In this document: piece by piece, positions 39,198 to 46,998 of the stretch
How positions within the stretch are numbered: position 1 is the stretch's first letter
Layout of the letters: each line of letters begins with the position of its first letter
From: Pedobacter psychrotolerans
GTDB lineage: Bacteria; Bacteroidota; Bacteroidia; Sphingobacteriales; Sphingobacteriaceae
Assembly (NCBI RefSeq): GCF_004340665.1
Contig: NZ_SLWO01000005.1
Span: 248,001 to 312,000 of the forward strand
Length of the DNA stretch: 64,000 nucleotides
Direction of reading: 5' to 3'
Notes under the pieces: generated by a model
What the model was told of the DNA's origin: nothing
Database searches by the model: none
Seen by the model: the letters and a program-made list of their open reading frames with translations, nothing else
Program-made: the position numbers and the translations under genes

Positions 39198-39983
39198 ATG
39201 CATCCTAATATTTTAAAAATCAAGGAAAACATTGAACCGCTTAGAAGGCAGATTATCAACCATAAGGTATACAATGCCATTAGTGAGGTAGAAGATCTAC
39301 AAATTTTTATGGAGCACCACATTTACGCCGTTTGGGATTTTATGTCGCTGCTTAAATCTTTACAAATCAATTTAACTTGTACTACATTACCTTGGTTTCC
39401 AGTGGGTGATGCGATTACCCGTCAACTCATCAATGAAATTGTAGCAGGTGAGGAAAGTGATGTCGATGCAACCGGTAATGTTAAAAGCCATTTCGAACTG
39501 TATTTAGATGCGATGGAACAATGTGGTGCTAACGTAAATCCTATAAACAATTTCTTAATTTCATTAAAAAATGGAAGCGATTTTAACACGGCTTTTGAAT
39601 TAGCGAATGTTCCTCAGGCTGCCAGAGATTTCATGAATGCAACATTTGACACCATTAATAGTGGCAAAACACATTTACAAGCGGCCAGTTTCACATTCGG
39701 TCGAGAAGATTTAATCCCCAACATGTTCTTTAGCATGGTTAATGATTTAAATAGCACTCAACCTGAAAAAGTCTCGATTTTTAAATATTACCTGGAGCGA
39801 CATATTGAGGTAGACGGCGACCATCACAGTCATTTAGCTTTAGCCATGACAGAAAAGTTATGTGAAAAAGATGATTCTTTTTGGACAGAAGCCGAGGAAA
39901 CAACTAAAAGGGCTTTACAAAACCGGATAGATTTATGGAATGCGGCTTACGCTGAAATTATTAAAAACAAAGTTTCGGCTTAA
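39198..39983 (+). CDS. DUF3050 domain-containing protein (haem-oxygenase-like fold suspected)
   Basis: A 261-residue soluble helical protein of the DUF3050 family. Start at the ATG at 39198; the upstream frame is open by chance. Candidate metal ligands lie in separate helices: EHH at residues 39-41 (DLQIFMEHHIYAVWDFM), a Glu in NEIVAGEESD near 95, and ERHIEVDGDHHSH near 200-212. This spread of Glu, His and Asp is what haem-oxygenase-like diiron oxidases show, so a di-iron oxygenase is a reasonable inference; no reaction is known. Next to a JmjC-like cupin gene 124 nt downstream. Confidence 0.85.
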   Translation: MHPNILKIKENIEPLRRQIINHKVYNAISEVEDLQIFMEHHIYAVWDFMSLLKSLQINLTCTTLPWFPVGDAITRQLINEIVAGEESDVDATGNVKSHFELYLDAMEQCGANVNPINNFLISLKNGSDFNTAFELANVPQAARDFMNATFDTINSGKTHLQAASFTFGREDLIPNMFFSMVNDLNSTQPEKVSIFKYYLERHIEVDGDHHSHLALAMTEKLCEKDDSFWTEAEETTKRALQNRIDLWNAAYAEIIKNKVSA

Positions 39984-40107
39984 ACGATCAAATTATTATA
40001 CTGTTAATTCAAATACGTGATTTAAGTCACATTTAATACATACACTACTATTTGTAAAATAAAATTTACATTTTTGTTGTTCGGCACAAATATCCGATTT
40101 TAAACGC

Positions 40108-40986
40108 ATGAGTTTCATTCTAAAACCTGTTGATATCGTGGAGAGCATAACTCCTGAAGATTTCAAAAAAAATTATTTGAAAACGAAACGTCCGCTTGTC
40201 ATTAAAGGCCTTACCAAAGACTGGCCGGCAAGAGAAAAATGGACGACAGAATACTTAAAAGAAATTGGTGGGGAACTTGAAGTTCCATTGTACGACAACT
40301 CCAAAGCAGATCCGTCTAAACCGATAAATGCGGCAACTGCCCATATGAAGTTTGGTGATTACCTTGATTTAATAAAACGTGAACCAACAGAATTAAGGAT
40401 CTTTTTCTTTAATTTATTTAAGAAAGTTCCCAGCTTAATCAACGATATAAAAATTCCGAAAGATTTAATGGGTGGTTTTATAGAAAGCATGCCTGCAATG
40501 TTTTTTGGTGGATCAAATTCGGTTACCTTTTTACATTACGACATTGATTTACCTCATATTTTCCACACCCATTTTGGTGGTAGAAAGCACATTGTGCTTT
40601 TCGATAATAAATGGAAAGACAGATTGTATTGCCTGCCGAATGCCACTTATGCTTTAGAAGATTATCAGGTAGATAATCCTGATTTTGAAAAATTTCCTGC
40701 TTTAAAAGGAATTGAAGGCTACGAAGTATTCTTAGAGCACGGCGACACCTTATTTATGCCAACCGGAATGTGGCATTGGATGAAATATCTTGATGGTTCA
40801 TTCTCTTTAAGCTTACGTGCATGGGATCAATCCATTACCCGGAAAGTAGCCAGTGTTTGGAGCTTATTTACGCATGGCGCTATTGATAGTTTAATTAAAA
40901 TGACTTTCAAAGAGAAATACGCCAATTGGAGAGAGAAAAAAGCCGTAAAGATTGCTGAACGTGCTTTAGCCAAAGGCAGGCCATAA
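40108..40986 (+). CDS. Cupin-like (JmjC/Cupin_8) Fe(II)/2-oxoglutarate oxygenase family protein
   Basis: A 292-residue protein of the Cupin_8 class related to factor-inhibiting-HIF. The N-terminal RPLVIKGLTKDWPAREKWTTEYLKE is the family opening. The iron-binding HxD is H143-Y-D145 (FLHYDIDLPHIFHTHFGG), the distal His is in MWHWMKYL near residue 222, and K/R positions for 2-oxoglutarate are plausible in GGRKHIVLF. Likely hydroxylates a protein or small molecule; substrate unknown. Followed by a terminator. Its neighbour is another putative iron oxygenase. Confidence 0.9.
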   Translation: MSFILKPVDIVESITPEDFKKNYLKTKRPLVIKGLTKDWPAREKWTTEYLKEIGGELEVPLYDNSKADPSKPINAATAHMKFGDYLDLIKREPTELRIFFFNLFKKVPSLINDIKIPKDLMGGFIESMPAMFFGGSNSVTFLHYDIDLPHIFHTHFGGRKHIVLFDNKWKDRLYCLPNATYALEDYQVDNPDFEKFPALKGIEGYEVFLEHGDTLFMPTGMWHWMKYLDGSFSLSLRAWDQSITRKVASVWSLFTHGAIDSLIKMTFKEKYANWREKKAVKIAERALAKGRP

Positions 40987-41008
40987 CATATTAATAAATG
41001 CATTTCAG

Positions 41009-41044
41009 CGGGGCGTCGGTTACGATTAGCCCCGTATTTTTTTT
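41009..41044 (+). terminator. Terminator of the cupin gene
   Basis: Stem CGGGGC / GCCCCG with a 14-nt loop, followed by a run of eight T that ends 13 nt before the next ATG. Confidence 0.7.
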
Positions 41045-41057
41045 AAAAATAAATTTT

Positions 41058-41672
41058 ATGGATATCAACCTACTAATCGAGAAACAAAAAATGCTGGCAG
41101 GTAAAGCTTACCAGGCTGGCGATGGAGAATTATCAAAAGAAAGATTAAGGGCCCGGGAGGTTGTATTTGAATTTAATAACCTTGCTCCGAAGTTTGTTAA
41201 GCAGCGTAAAGAGTTGATCAAAAAGCTCTTTGGTAAAACAGAGCGGATGTTTTACATCGAACCTCCATTCCGTTGTGATTATGGTTACAACATAGAAATT
41301 GGCGATAATTTTTATGCAAACTTTAATCTGGTTATTTTAGATTGCGCCAAGGTATCCATCGGGAACAGTGTTTTTATTGCGCCCAACGTAGCCATTTATA
41401 CTGCCGGGCATCCTTTACATGCGCATCTCCGAGATCAGGAATATGAGTGGGCACAAGAAATTTCCATTGGAAACAGTGTTTGGATTGGCGGAAATGTAGT
41501 GATTAATCCAGGCGTGAAAATTGGCTCAAACGTAGTTATTGGTTCAGGAAGTATTGTTACCCGTGATATTCCTGATAACGTTTTCGCAGCTGGAAACCCT
41601 TGCAGGATAATCCGCCAACTTACCGATGAGGATAAGGATTATTATTATAAAGATTTTAAGCTTGGAGAATAG
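41058..41672 (+). CDS. Maltose/galactoside O-acetyltransferase family protein
   Basis: A left-handed beta-helix acetyltransferase of the LacA/Maa type, 204 residues. Start at the ATG at 41058 because the longer frame reads through the upstream terminator. Visible: the Mac N-terminal segment (KMLAGKAYQAGDGELSKERLRAREVVFEFN), PFRCDYGYNIEIGDNFYANFNLVILD, the catalytic His in YTAGHPLHA, hexapeptide repeats (IGNSVWIGGNVVINPGVKIG), and the terminal GNPCRIIR. It acetylates a sugar with acetyl-CoA. Confidence 0.94.
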   Translation: MDINLLIEKQKMLAGKAYQAGDGELSKERLRAREVVFEFNNLAPKFVKQRKELIKKLFGKTERMFYIEPPFRCDYGYNIEIGDNFYANFNLVILDCAKVSIGNSVFIAPNVAIYTAGHPLHAHLRDQEYEWAQEISIGNSVWIGGNVVINPGVKIGSNVVIGSGSIVTRDIPDNVFAAGNPCRIIRQLTDEDKDYYYKDFKLGE

Positions 41673-41697
41673 TTTTTAACCCAATAAGTTACCTTAG

Positions 41698-41871
41698 ATC
41701 GTCATTTCGACTGAAGTGGAGAAATCTTTGTAACGGGATGAGCTTTGTGTTCAAATATGATCCAATATAAATAAATATTTATCACAGAACGTCATTTGCA
41801 GCAAAGCAGAAAATGATGTTTAATAGTTCAAAGATTTCTCCATTACGCTGCGCTCCAGTCGAAATGACGAT
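41698..41871. repeat. Inverted-repeat element, copy 1 (MITE-like)
   Basis: Left arm 41698-41730 (begins ATCGTCATTTCGACTG, ends GGAGAAATCTTTG). Right arm 41829-41871 is its reverse complement with about 10 extra nt (ATTACGCTGCGCTC region). About 100 nt of non-coding sequence lie between, including an internal CGTCATTT / AAATGATG pair. It has no open reading frame. Confidence 0.8.
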
Positions 41872-41882
41872 GTATCGCTTAA

Positions 41883-42072
41883 ACGTCATTTCGACCGAAG
41901 TGGAGAAATCCTTGTAACAGAATTAGAATATTGTTCAATAAGCTCTCTGTTCAGCTGCAATCTATTGAAGCAATAACTTATCATTGAACATCTTTTCGAG
42001 CAACGCGGAGAAATGATGTTATATTATTTCAAAGATTTCTCCATTACGCCGCGCTCCAGTCGAAATGACGAT
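41883..42072. repeat. Inverted-repeat element, copy 2 (MITE-like)
   Basis: A diverged tandem copy of the element at 41698-41871: left arm 41883-41914, right arm 42030-42072, the latter nearly identical to the right arm of copy 1. Together the two copies fill the 418-nt gap between the acetyltransferase and the NTF2-like gene; nothing else is seen there. Confidence 0.8.
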
Positions 42073-42090
42073 AAACACGATATTTATTTT

Positions 42091-42519
42091 TTAGCTTGAA
42101 TGATCTACAAAGATTTTCCACTCCCCATTCAACTTCTTAAATAATAAGGTAAAATATCCTTGTGGTTCGTCCTTTTCTCTTTTTAAATGCCAGCTTCCCA
42201 ACACGAATGCGACATCCTGATTTAAAAAATCTACCTTTTTAATTCCGAAGGTAAGCGTACCCATCCCCGCTTTACCTGAATAAGTTTTCTTATAATTATC
42301 CAATGTTTTTTGCCAGCCATAAGTGGGCCCGCTACTTCCAACAAAAAGCAAGCTATCACTTTTAACATAGCCTTGCATAAAAGTTTCCAAATTACCTTTA
42401 TTCCACTCCGTTCGTTGTTTTTCCAACACATCAAGAATAGCTTGTTTATCTTTTGGCGACTGTGCAAATGCACTTACCGAGCATATTAGTAGCGTAATTA
42501 ATATTTTTATCTTCATCAT
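42091..42519 (-). CDS. Exported NTF2-like (DUF4440/SnoaL-type) protein
   Basis: A 142-residue protein with signal peptide (ILITLLICSVSAFAQ) and a single cone-shaped NTF2-like domain: KQAILDVLEKQRTEWNKGNLETFMQGYVKSDSLLFVG then YTLLFKKLNGEWKIFVDHSS. This architecture matches secreted DUF4440 proteins whose ligands are unknown. Divergent from the PfkB kinase. Confidence 0.85.
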   Translation of the reverse strand: MMKIKILITLLICSVSAFAQSPKDKQAILDVLEKQRTEWNKGNLETFMQGYVKSDSLLFVGSSGPTYGWQKTLDNYKKTYSGKAGMGTLTFGIKKVDFLNQDVAFVLGSWHLKREKDEPQGYFTLLFKKLNGEWKIFVDHSS

Positions 42520-42603
42520 TTTCTGGTCTTATGGTAAAGATATGAAACAAATTATTCCGTTCCATGTATAAAAACTGTTTCTTTACATCACAAATAATCA
42601 GGC

Positions 42604-43470
42604 ATGAAAAAAACAGTAATTTCAATAGGCGAAATTTTGTGGGATGTTTTTCCAGAGGGGAAAAAAGCAGGTGGCTCAAGTATGAATGTGGCTTTAAATC
42701 TTCACAAGCAAGGGATCAACAGTAAATTCATCAGTGCGGTTGGAGATGATGAATCAGGAAAAGAATTGATTGAATTTTTAAAAGCTCAAAACTTCGAATC
42801 AGATTTAATTCAAATCAATGACCTCCCAACCAGTACTGTTGAAGTAAAACTTGATGAATCTCATCAGGCGACTTACACCATTGTAGAACCTGTGGCCTGG
42901 GATGCAATAAACCTAAACGACCATGCGCTTGAAGCGGTAAAACAAGGAGATGCCTTTGTTTACTGCAGCTTAACATGTCGAAATGAAAAAAGCAAAGACA
43001 CCATTCTGGCTTTACTGAAACAGGCTAAACTCAAGATCTTCGACATTAATCTTCGTCCGCCGTTTTATACCATAGAAACCTTAAAAACCTTATTAGGCGA
43101 GGCTAATATTTTAAAGGTAAATGAACACGAATTGGTTTATCTGAAAGATGAACTGGCTTTAACAGGCAATACAGATGAACAATTATTAAAGCAACTCAGC
43201 CTCAACTTCAATATTGAAATTATTTGCTTAACCGTAGGTGAGAAAGGTGCATACGTACTTCAGGATGGTCATTTATATCATCACAAAGGCTACCAGGTTG
43301 AAGTTGCAGACACAGTTGGTGCCGGCGATTCATTCTTAGCTACCTTTATTTCTAGCTATCTCAACGGCTACCCAATTAATACAGTTTTAGACAGGGCCTG
43401 CAAAGTTGGTGCCTTTGTCGCCTCGCAACATGGAGCAAACCCTGACTATGGAGATGAGGTTTTCAGTTAA
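42604..43470 (+). CDS. PfkB-family carbohydrate kinase (probable fructokinase)
   Basis: A 288-residue ribokinase-fold sugar kinase. N-terminal ISIGEILWDVFPEGKKAGGSSMNVALNLHKQG includes the di-Gly sugar-lid region; the C-terminal PfkB signature DTVGAGDSFLATFI near residue 238 holds the catalytic Asp. The GEILWDVFP opening favours fructokinase, though ribose or other ketose kinases cannot be excluded. No transporter is adjacent. Confidence 0.9.
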   Translation: MKKTVISIGEILWDVFPEGKKAGGSSMNVALNLHKQGINSKFISAVGDDESGKELIEFLKAQNFESDLIQINDLPTSTVEVKLDESHQATYTIVEPVAWDAINLNDHALEAVKQGDAFVYCSLTCRNEKSKDTILALLKQAKLKIFDINLRPPFYTIETLKTLLGEANILKVNEHELVYLKDELALTGNTDEQLLKQLSLNFNIEIICLTVGEKGAYVLQDGHLYHHKGYQVEVADTVGAGDSFLATFISSYLNGYPINTVLDRACKVGAFVASQHGANPDYGDEVFS

Positions 43471-43548
43471 CATTTTTAAGTTTGCAATTTTCAGTATTAA
43501 GTTCATAGGTAACAAATGAACCAATGACTATTGAACTAATGAACCGAT

Positions 43549-44502
43549 TTATTTAAAAACTACTTCAGTTGCACCGTAGCCGAACTTTTCCTTCCTGGCA
43601 TCCATATATGTTTTGATGTGCGGGTTTTTGCTTATCAGCTTATGAATTTTATCCCTTAGCGTTCCATTTCCTGACCCATGAATAAAAATCATTTTGTCGA
43701 AATGGTGTACGATAGCGGCATCAAGGGAGTTTTGAAAATGATTTATCTGAATCTGAAGAATTTCATCTGGTTCTAAAAAGTGGTGATCATCCCTTAACTT
43801 TTCGATATGAAGATCAATTTCTTTAGCCGGGGCATCTACTGTTTTCTTTTCTGCAGGCGATTTAAAAAAACTTTCCCTTAACTTTTGGGCATCGATAGTT
43901 ATAGGCACCAAATCATCCAGACGAATTAACCAGCCTTTATTTTTAGCCATTGGTAATTCCTTTTGTTCGGAAGAAAAATCTTTCGCCCTGAATTTCTTAC
44001 GGATCACCAAGGGATCAACTGGCTTTGCATCCGTCTTACCAGAAATTAAAATCTGGAAGGTAAATTCTGGCCATAAATCAAGGTCTGCTAATGAAGCAGA
44101 ATATACCAATGCAGATTGATAAGCTTCAATAATGCCATGAAAGGCACCAGTATATTTCTCTTTCCTTTCAGTGGTCAAACTCATCAGAAGAACACTGGAT
44201 GATTGATTTTGCAAATGAAAGTGAACCACGTTACCAGCCTTGTTATCCGTGGCAACAGCAACGTAAATTCCATTTTCAATTTTACTGATTGTTGGAACAC
44301 TTACCTGAATAGGCTTAGGTGCATCCTGTTCCTCTGCAGTTATACCGTGGCCATGTACAGAGGTTAAATTACTGATGGCTACAGGAATTTCAAAACCATC
44401 CTCATCCGTTACCCCCAATGTTTGTGCATCAATTATCTTCGTAACATAACCCTCACGTTTTTCATCAACAAAACGAACAAAATCTCCTAATTTGAATTTC
44501 AT
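43549..44502 (-). CDS. DUF2027 and Smr domain protein
   Basis: A 317-residue Bacteroidota protein. The N-terminal KFKLGDFVRFVDEKREGYVTKI resembles a Tudor-like beta domain, the middle is the DUF2027 beta-sandwich, and the C-terminal 85 residues form a Smr domain with EIDLHIEKL and IHGSGNGTLRDKI. Smr domains are found in MutS2 and have nuclease or ribosome-rescue roles. Start at the ATG at 44502; a TTG four codons up falls in the GC-rich repeat. Follows rsgA. Confidence 0.9.
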   Translation of the reverse strand: MKFKLGDFVRFVDEKREGYVTKIIDAQTLGVTDEDGFEIPVAISNLTSVHGHGITAEEQDAPKPIQVSVPTISKIENGIYVAVATDNKAGNVVHFHLQNQSSSVLLMSLTTERKEKYTGAFHGIIEAYQSALVYSASLADLDLWPEFTFQILISGKTDAKPVDPLVIRKKFRAKDFSSEQKELPMAKNKGWLIRLDDLVPITIDAQKLRESFFKSPAEKKTVDAPAKEIDLHIEKLRDDHHFLEPDEILQIQINHFQNSLDAAIVHHFDKMIFIHGSGNGTLRDKIHKLISKNPHIKTYMDARKEKFGYGATEVVFK

Positions 44503-44506
44503 ATTT

Positions 44507-44633
44507 ACCCCCAACCCCCTGAAGGGGGCTTTTGACTTTCTATAGTTTAAACAAAACGTTATTATTTCTTTTTTACTTTACGCCCTGCCTATCCACCTTG
44601 CCTTTCAACTCCCCCTTCAGGGTGTTGGGGGGC
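44507..44633. repeat. GC-rich inverted repeat between rsgA and DUF2027-Smr
   Basis: Left arm 44507-44530 (CCCCCAACCCCCTGAAGGGGG core) and right arm 44609-44633 (CCCCCTTCAGGGTGTTGGGG core) are imperfect reverse complements around about 80 nt of ordinary sequence. Each arm also has its own CCCCTGAAGGGG-type palindrome. The right arm touches the rsgA stop codon. Confidence 0.75.
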
Positions 44634-45553
44634 TAATGCCGCGTATCGTTACCATGATAAATACTCAGGTAACTTTCATATCTTGAAATGGCAATTTCAT
44701 CATTATTCACAGCTTCGATTACAGCACAACCCGGCTCATTCACATGGCGACAGTTATTGAAACGGCATTGGTGGGAAGTTTTAAAAATCTCCCTGAAGAA
44801 ATGCCCTAATTCTTCCTTTTCGATATCGATTACGCCAAGCTCTCGAATGCCAGGAGTGTCTACAATAAAACCGCCCTGAGGCAATTCAAACATTTCTGCA
44901 AAGGTTGTGGTATGCTGTCCTTTATCGCTCCAATCAGAAACTTCACCTGTACGTAAATCCCGGTCAGGCAAAAGCGCATTGATTAAACTTGATTTCCCTA
45001 CTCCTGAGTGACCAGATATTAAGGTGATTTTATCAGTAATTAATTCCTGAATAATTGGAATATTGATGCCCTTCAAAGCAGAAACTTCATAAGTAGCATA
45101 GCCTATATTTTCATAAATATCTTTAAACTCCTGAAGAATCTCGAGGCCTTCTTTACTGAATAGATCTAATTTATTAAATACGAGAACAGTGGGCACATCA
45201 TAAGCTTCGGCAGTTACCAAAAACCGATCAATAAATCCTAAGGAAGTTCTTGGTGAGGCTAGTGTAACGACCAAAATAGCCATATCTAGGTTGGCGGCCA
45301 ATATCTGGGCTTGTTTACTCAGGTTAATTGATTTACGGATAATATAGTTTTTCCGAGGTAAAAGTTCATCAATAATTCCTTGATTGCTGTCACGCTCGAG
45401 ATCAAACTTCACACGGTCACCAACGGCAATTGGGTTCGTGGTTTTGATTCCCTTCATCCTGAACTTACCCACAATACGACAGTCGTAACGTTCGCCATTA
45501 TCGCCTAACACACTGTACCAGCTCCCTGTAGATTTTATAACTAATCCTTGCAT
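44633..45553 (-). CDS. rsgA: Ribosome small subunit-dependent GTPase A
   Basis: RsgA is a circularly permuted GTPase that checks 30S subunit maturation. In order: an OB-fold (about 1-70), G4 NKLD near 130, G1 GHSGVGKSSLIN near 180, G3 DTPGIRELG near 235, and the C-terminal zinc motif CRFNNCRHVNEPGC near 270-283. Start at the ATG at 45553, 9 nt after a perfect -7 promoter box; an earlier TTG would sit inside that box. 306 residues. Confidence 0.97.
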   Translation of the reverse strand: MQGLVIKSTGSWYSVLGDNGERYDCRIVGKFRMKGIKTTNPIAVGDRVKFDLERDSNQGIIDELLPRKNYIIRKSINLSKQAQILAANLDMAILVVTLASPRTSLGFIDRFLVTAEAYDVPTVLVFNKLDLFSKEGLEILQEFKDIYENIGYATYEVSALKGINIPIIQELITDKITLISGHSGVGKSSLINALLPDRDLRTGEVSDWSDKGQHTTTFAEMFELPQGGFIVDTPGIRELGVIDIEKEELGHFFREIFKTSHQCRFNNCRHVNEPGCAVIEAVNNDEIAISRYESYLSIYHGNDTRH

Positions 45554-45562
45554 ACTTTGATG

Positions 45563-45570
45563 CAAAGGTA
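45563..45570 (-). promoter_or_regulatory. -7 promoter element for rsgA
   Basis: Minus-strand TACCTTTG, a perfect TAnnTTTG, 9 nt before the ATG. The 5' leader would be only a few nucleotides. Confidence 0.55.
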
Positions 45571-45669
45571 AGCATAAGGGATGGGAAAATGGATAATCGA
45601 GGCTTATGCATTTTCTAAAAATAGAAGCTAAAAGTTATTCAACAAACAATATCTTCGTTTAAAATCTAA

Positions 45670-46119
45670 ATGATGGAAAACTTCAAGATAATCGGGATAT
45701 CGGTTCAAACAACTAATCAAAACAATCAGGCTGCTGCAGATTTAGGGCAGCTCTGGGCCAGGTTTTACCAAGAAGAAATAGGCAAACTAATCCCCAGCAA
45801 AGAATCTGATGATGTTTATGCCATCTATACTGATTATGAAAGTGATTATACCGGAAAATACACCACCATTATCGGCCATCGGGTAAGTACTTTGGATATT
45901 ATCCCTGATGGTTTAACAGGACGGGAAGTTAAAAACGAAAAACTGTTAAGGTATATTGCCAAAGGCGAAATGCCCAATGCCGTTGTAGAAACCTGGAAAG
46001 AAATCTGGGCCAATGATATTGCCTTATACCGCACTTATCATGCTGATTTTGAAGTTTATGGCAAAAAATCTCAGCAAGGTGTAGATTCGGAAGTAGAGAT
46101 TTATATTGGCGTGAGGTAG
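45670..46119 (+). CDS. GyrI-like / AraC effector-binding domain protein
   Basis: A 149-residue stand-alone GyrI-like domain, with no helix-turn-helix part. Typical elements: IGISVQTTNQNNQAAADLGQLWARFYQEEI, VYAIYTDYESDYTGKYTTIIGHRV, and the terminal DSEVEIYIGVR strand. Such domains bind small hydrophobic ligands or, in GyrI, DNA gyrase. Either the ATG at 45670 or the one three bases on would serve. Ends 4 nt from the stop of the convergent next gene. Confidence 0.88.
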   Translation: MMENFKIIGISVQTTNQNNQAAADLGQLWARFYQEEIGKLIPSKESDDVYAIYTDYESDYTGKYTTIIGHRVSTLDIIPDGLTGREVKNEKLLRYIAKGEMPNAVVETWKEIWANDIALYRTYHADFEVYGKKSQQGVDSEVEIYIGVR

Positions 46120-46123
46120 TTAA

Positions 46124-46459
46124 TTATAACTTTTCCAAATATGGCTTTAGCCGCTTAAATTCTCCTCTTGCAAACTTTTTCATGATCCTGATGGTCACAA
46201 CACCGTAAGCTCCCCTGATACCATAAATTGCGGCTTCTGCATCATTCTTTGTTACATTTATTGCTTCAATTGTATTTGGATTAATTGCTTTTGTATATTC
46301 CTTCTTTAAAACAAAAGTTTTATTCCTGAATACCATAATCCATAGCGGCATCTGACCCATCGGAGTTACCCCGCATTTGAGTGTTATTTTAGTATTGTTT
46401 TGTGAATAGACATTAGCACAAAAGGCCATCAGAATTAAAACTGTAATAAAGAATTTCAT
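46124..46459 (-). CDS. Small exported protein with TonB-receptor plug-like motif
   Basis: A 111-residue protein: signal peptide (MKFFITVLILMAFCANVYSQ), a short beta region, then NPNTIEAINVTKNDAEAAIYGIRGAYGVVTIRIMKK. This strongly resembles the plug segment of SusC-type TonB-dependent receptors (IxxIxVLKDAxAxAIYGxRGAxGVVxITTKK), but there is no barrel. It may be a free-standing plug-like domain used in signalling or a remnant. 111 residues is far below any receptor. Confidence 0.7.
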   Translation of the reverse strand: MKFFITVLILMAFCANVYSQNNTKITLKCGVTPMGQMPLWIMVFRNKTFVLKKEYTKAINPNTIEAINVTKNDAEAAIYGIRGAYGVVTIRIMKKFARGEFKRLKPYLEKL

Positions 46460-46727
46460 GCGGTTTGTTTCAATGATGATTCTAAATCATTCAAGATTCC
46501 ATAAGTATTTGCCGTATTAATATATAACCTAAACTTTTAAACTACAAATTACCGAATGATGCCAGGAACACATATAACATGAATGGTAAAGCAACACATC
46601 ATAATAATCGTTGATGAACATTAAAATTTAAGCATTAAAATCCAACTTAGTTTCCAGTTCAAAAAATGCCTTTATTTCATCCACTTAAACGTTTTATTAA
46701 AAATTCAGAAAGAAAATTTAAAAAACA

Positions 46728-46760
46728 TTTGCATTTTAAAAAAATAATCTTCTACTTTAC
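46728..46760 (+). promoter_or_regulatory. Candidate promoter of the thr operon
   Basis: TTTG at 46728-46731 and TACTTTAC at 46753-46760 (two bases off TAnnTTTG) are separated by 21 nt, fitting Bacteroidota spacing. Transcription would begin near 46766, about 20 nt before the leader peptide ATG. The rest of the gap from 46460 shows nothing else. Confidence 0.4.
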
Positions 46761-46785
46761 GGTGTACAAAGTACACGAAGAAGAC

Positions 46786-46851
46786 ATGAATTTTACATCA
46801 TCAATTATTACAACGATTATTATTACCATCGGGATAAACCAGCGGGGCTAA
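46786..46851 (+). CDS. thrL: thr operon leader peptide
   Basis: A 21-codon ORF upstream of thrA whose core FTSSIITTIIITIGI contains four Thr and seven Ile codons. Threonine plus isoleucine richness is the hallmark of attenuation leaders for threonine biosynthesis, where scarcity of either charged tRNA stalls the ribosome. It ends 35 nt before a textbook terminator and about 150 nt before thrA. A longer frame starting at 46666 is open but unlikely: only the last 21 codons have the biased composition and it would begin upstream of the likely promoter. Confidence 0.8.
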   Translation: MNFTSSIITTIIITIGINQRG

Positions 46852-46921
46852 TTTGTTGTAAATTGAATTAACATAAAAAACACAGAAAGCGTCCCGACAA
46901 AAATCGGGACGCTTTTTTTTT
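46829..46921 (+). promoter_or_regulatory. thr attenuator (antiterminator segment plus terminator)
   Basis: Terminator: stem AAAGCGTCCCGA (46886-46897) / TCGGGACGCTTT (46904-46915), 6-nt loop, then a T-run to about 46922. TCGGGA at 46829-46834, inside the last Ile/Gly codons of the leader peptide, is complementary to the TCCCGA of the terminator 5' arm and could form a competing antiterminator helix when a ribosome stalls upstream. Confidence 0.75.
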
Positions 46922-46998
46922 TAAACCCAAACCATTTAAACTGTACTCAACCAAAATAATTAACAAGCAAAGGTGCAGTTTAGCTAAAACCAGAACTA

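Noticed and set aside
46666..46785. N-terminal extension of the thr leader ORF
   Set aside because: The frame is open from 46666, but the likely promoter lies inside it and only the last 21 codons show the Thr/Ile bias.
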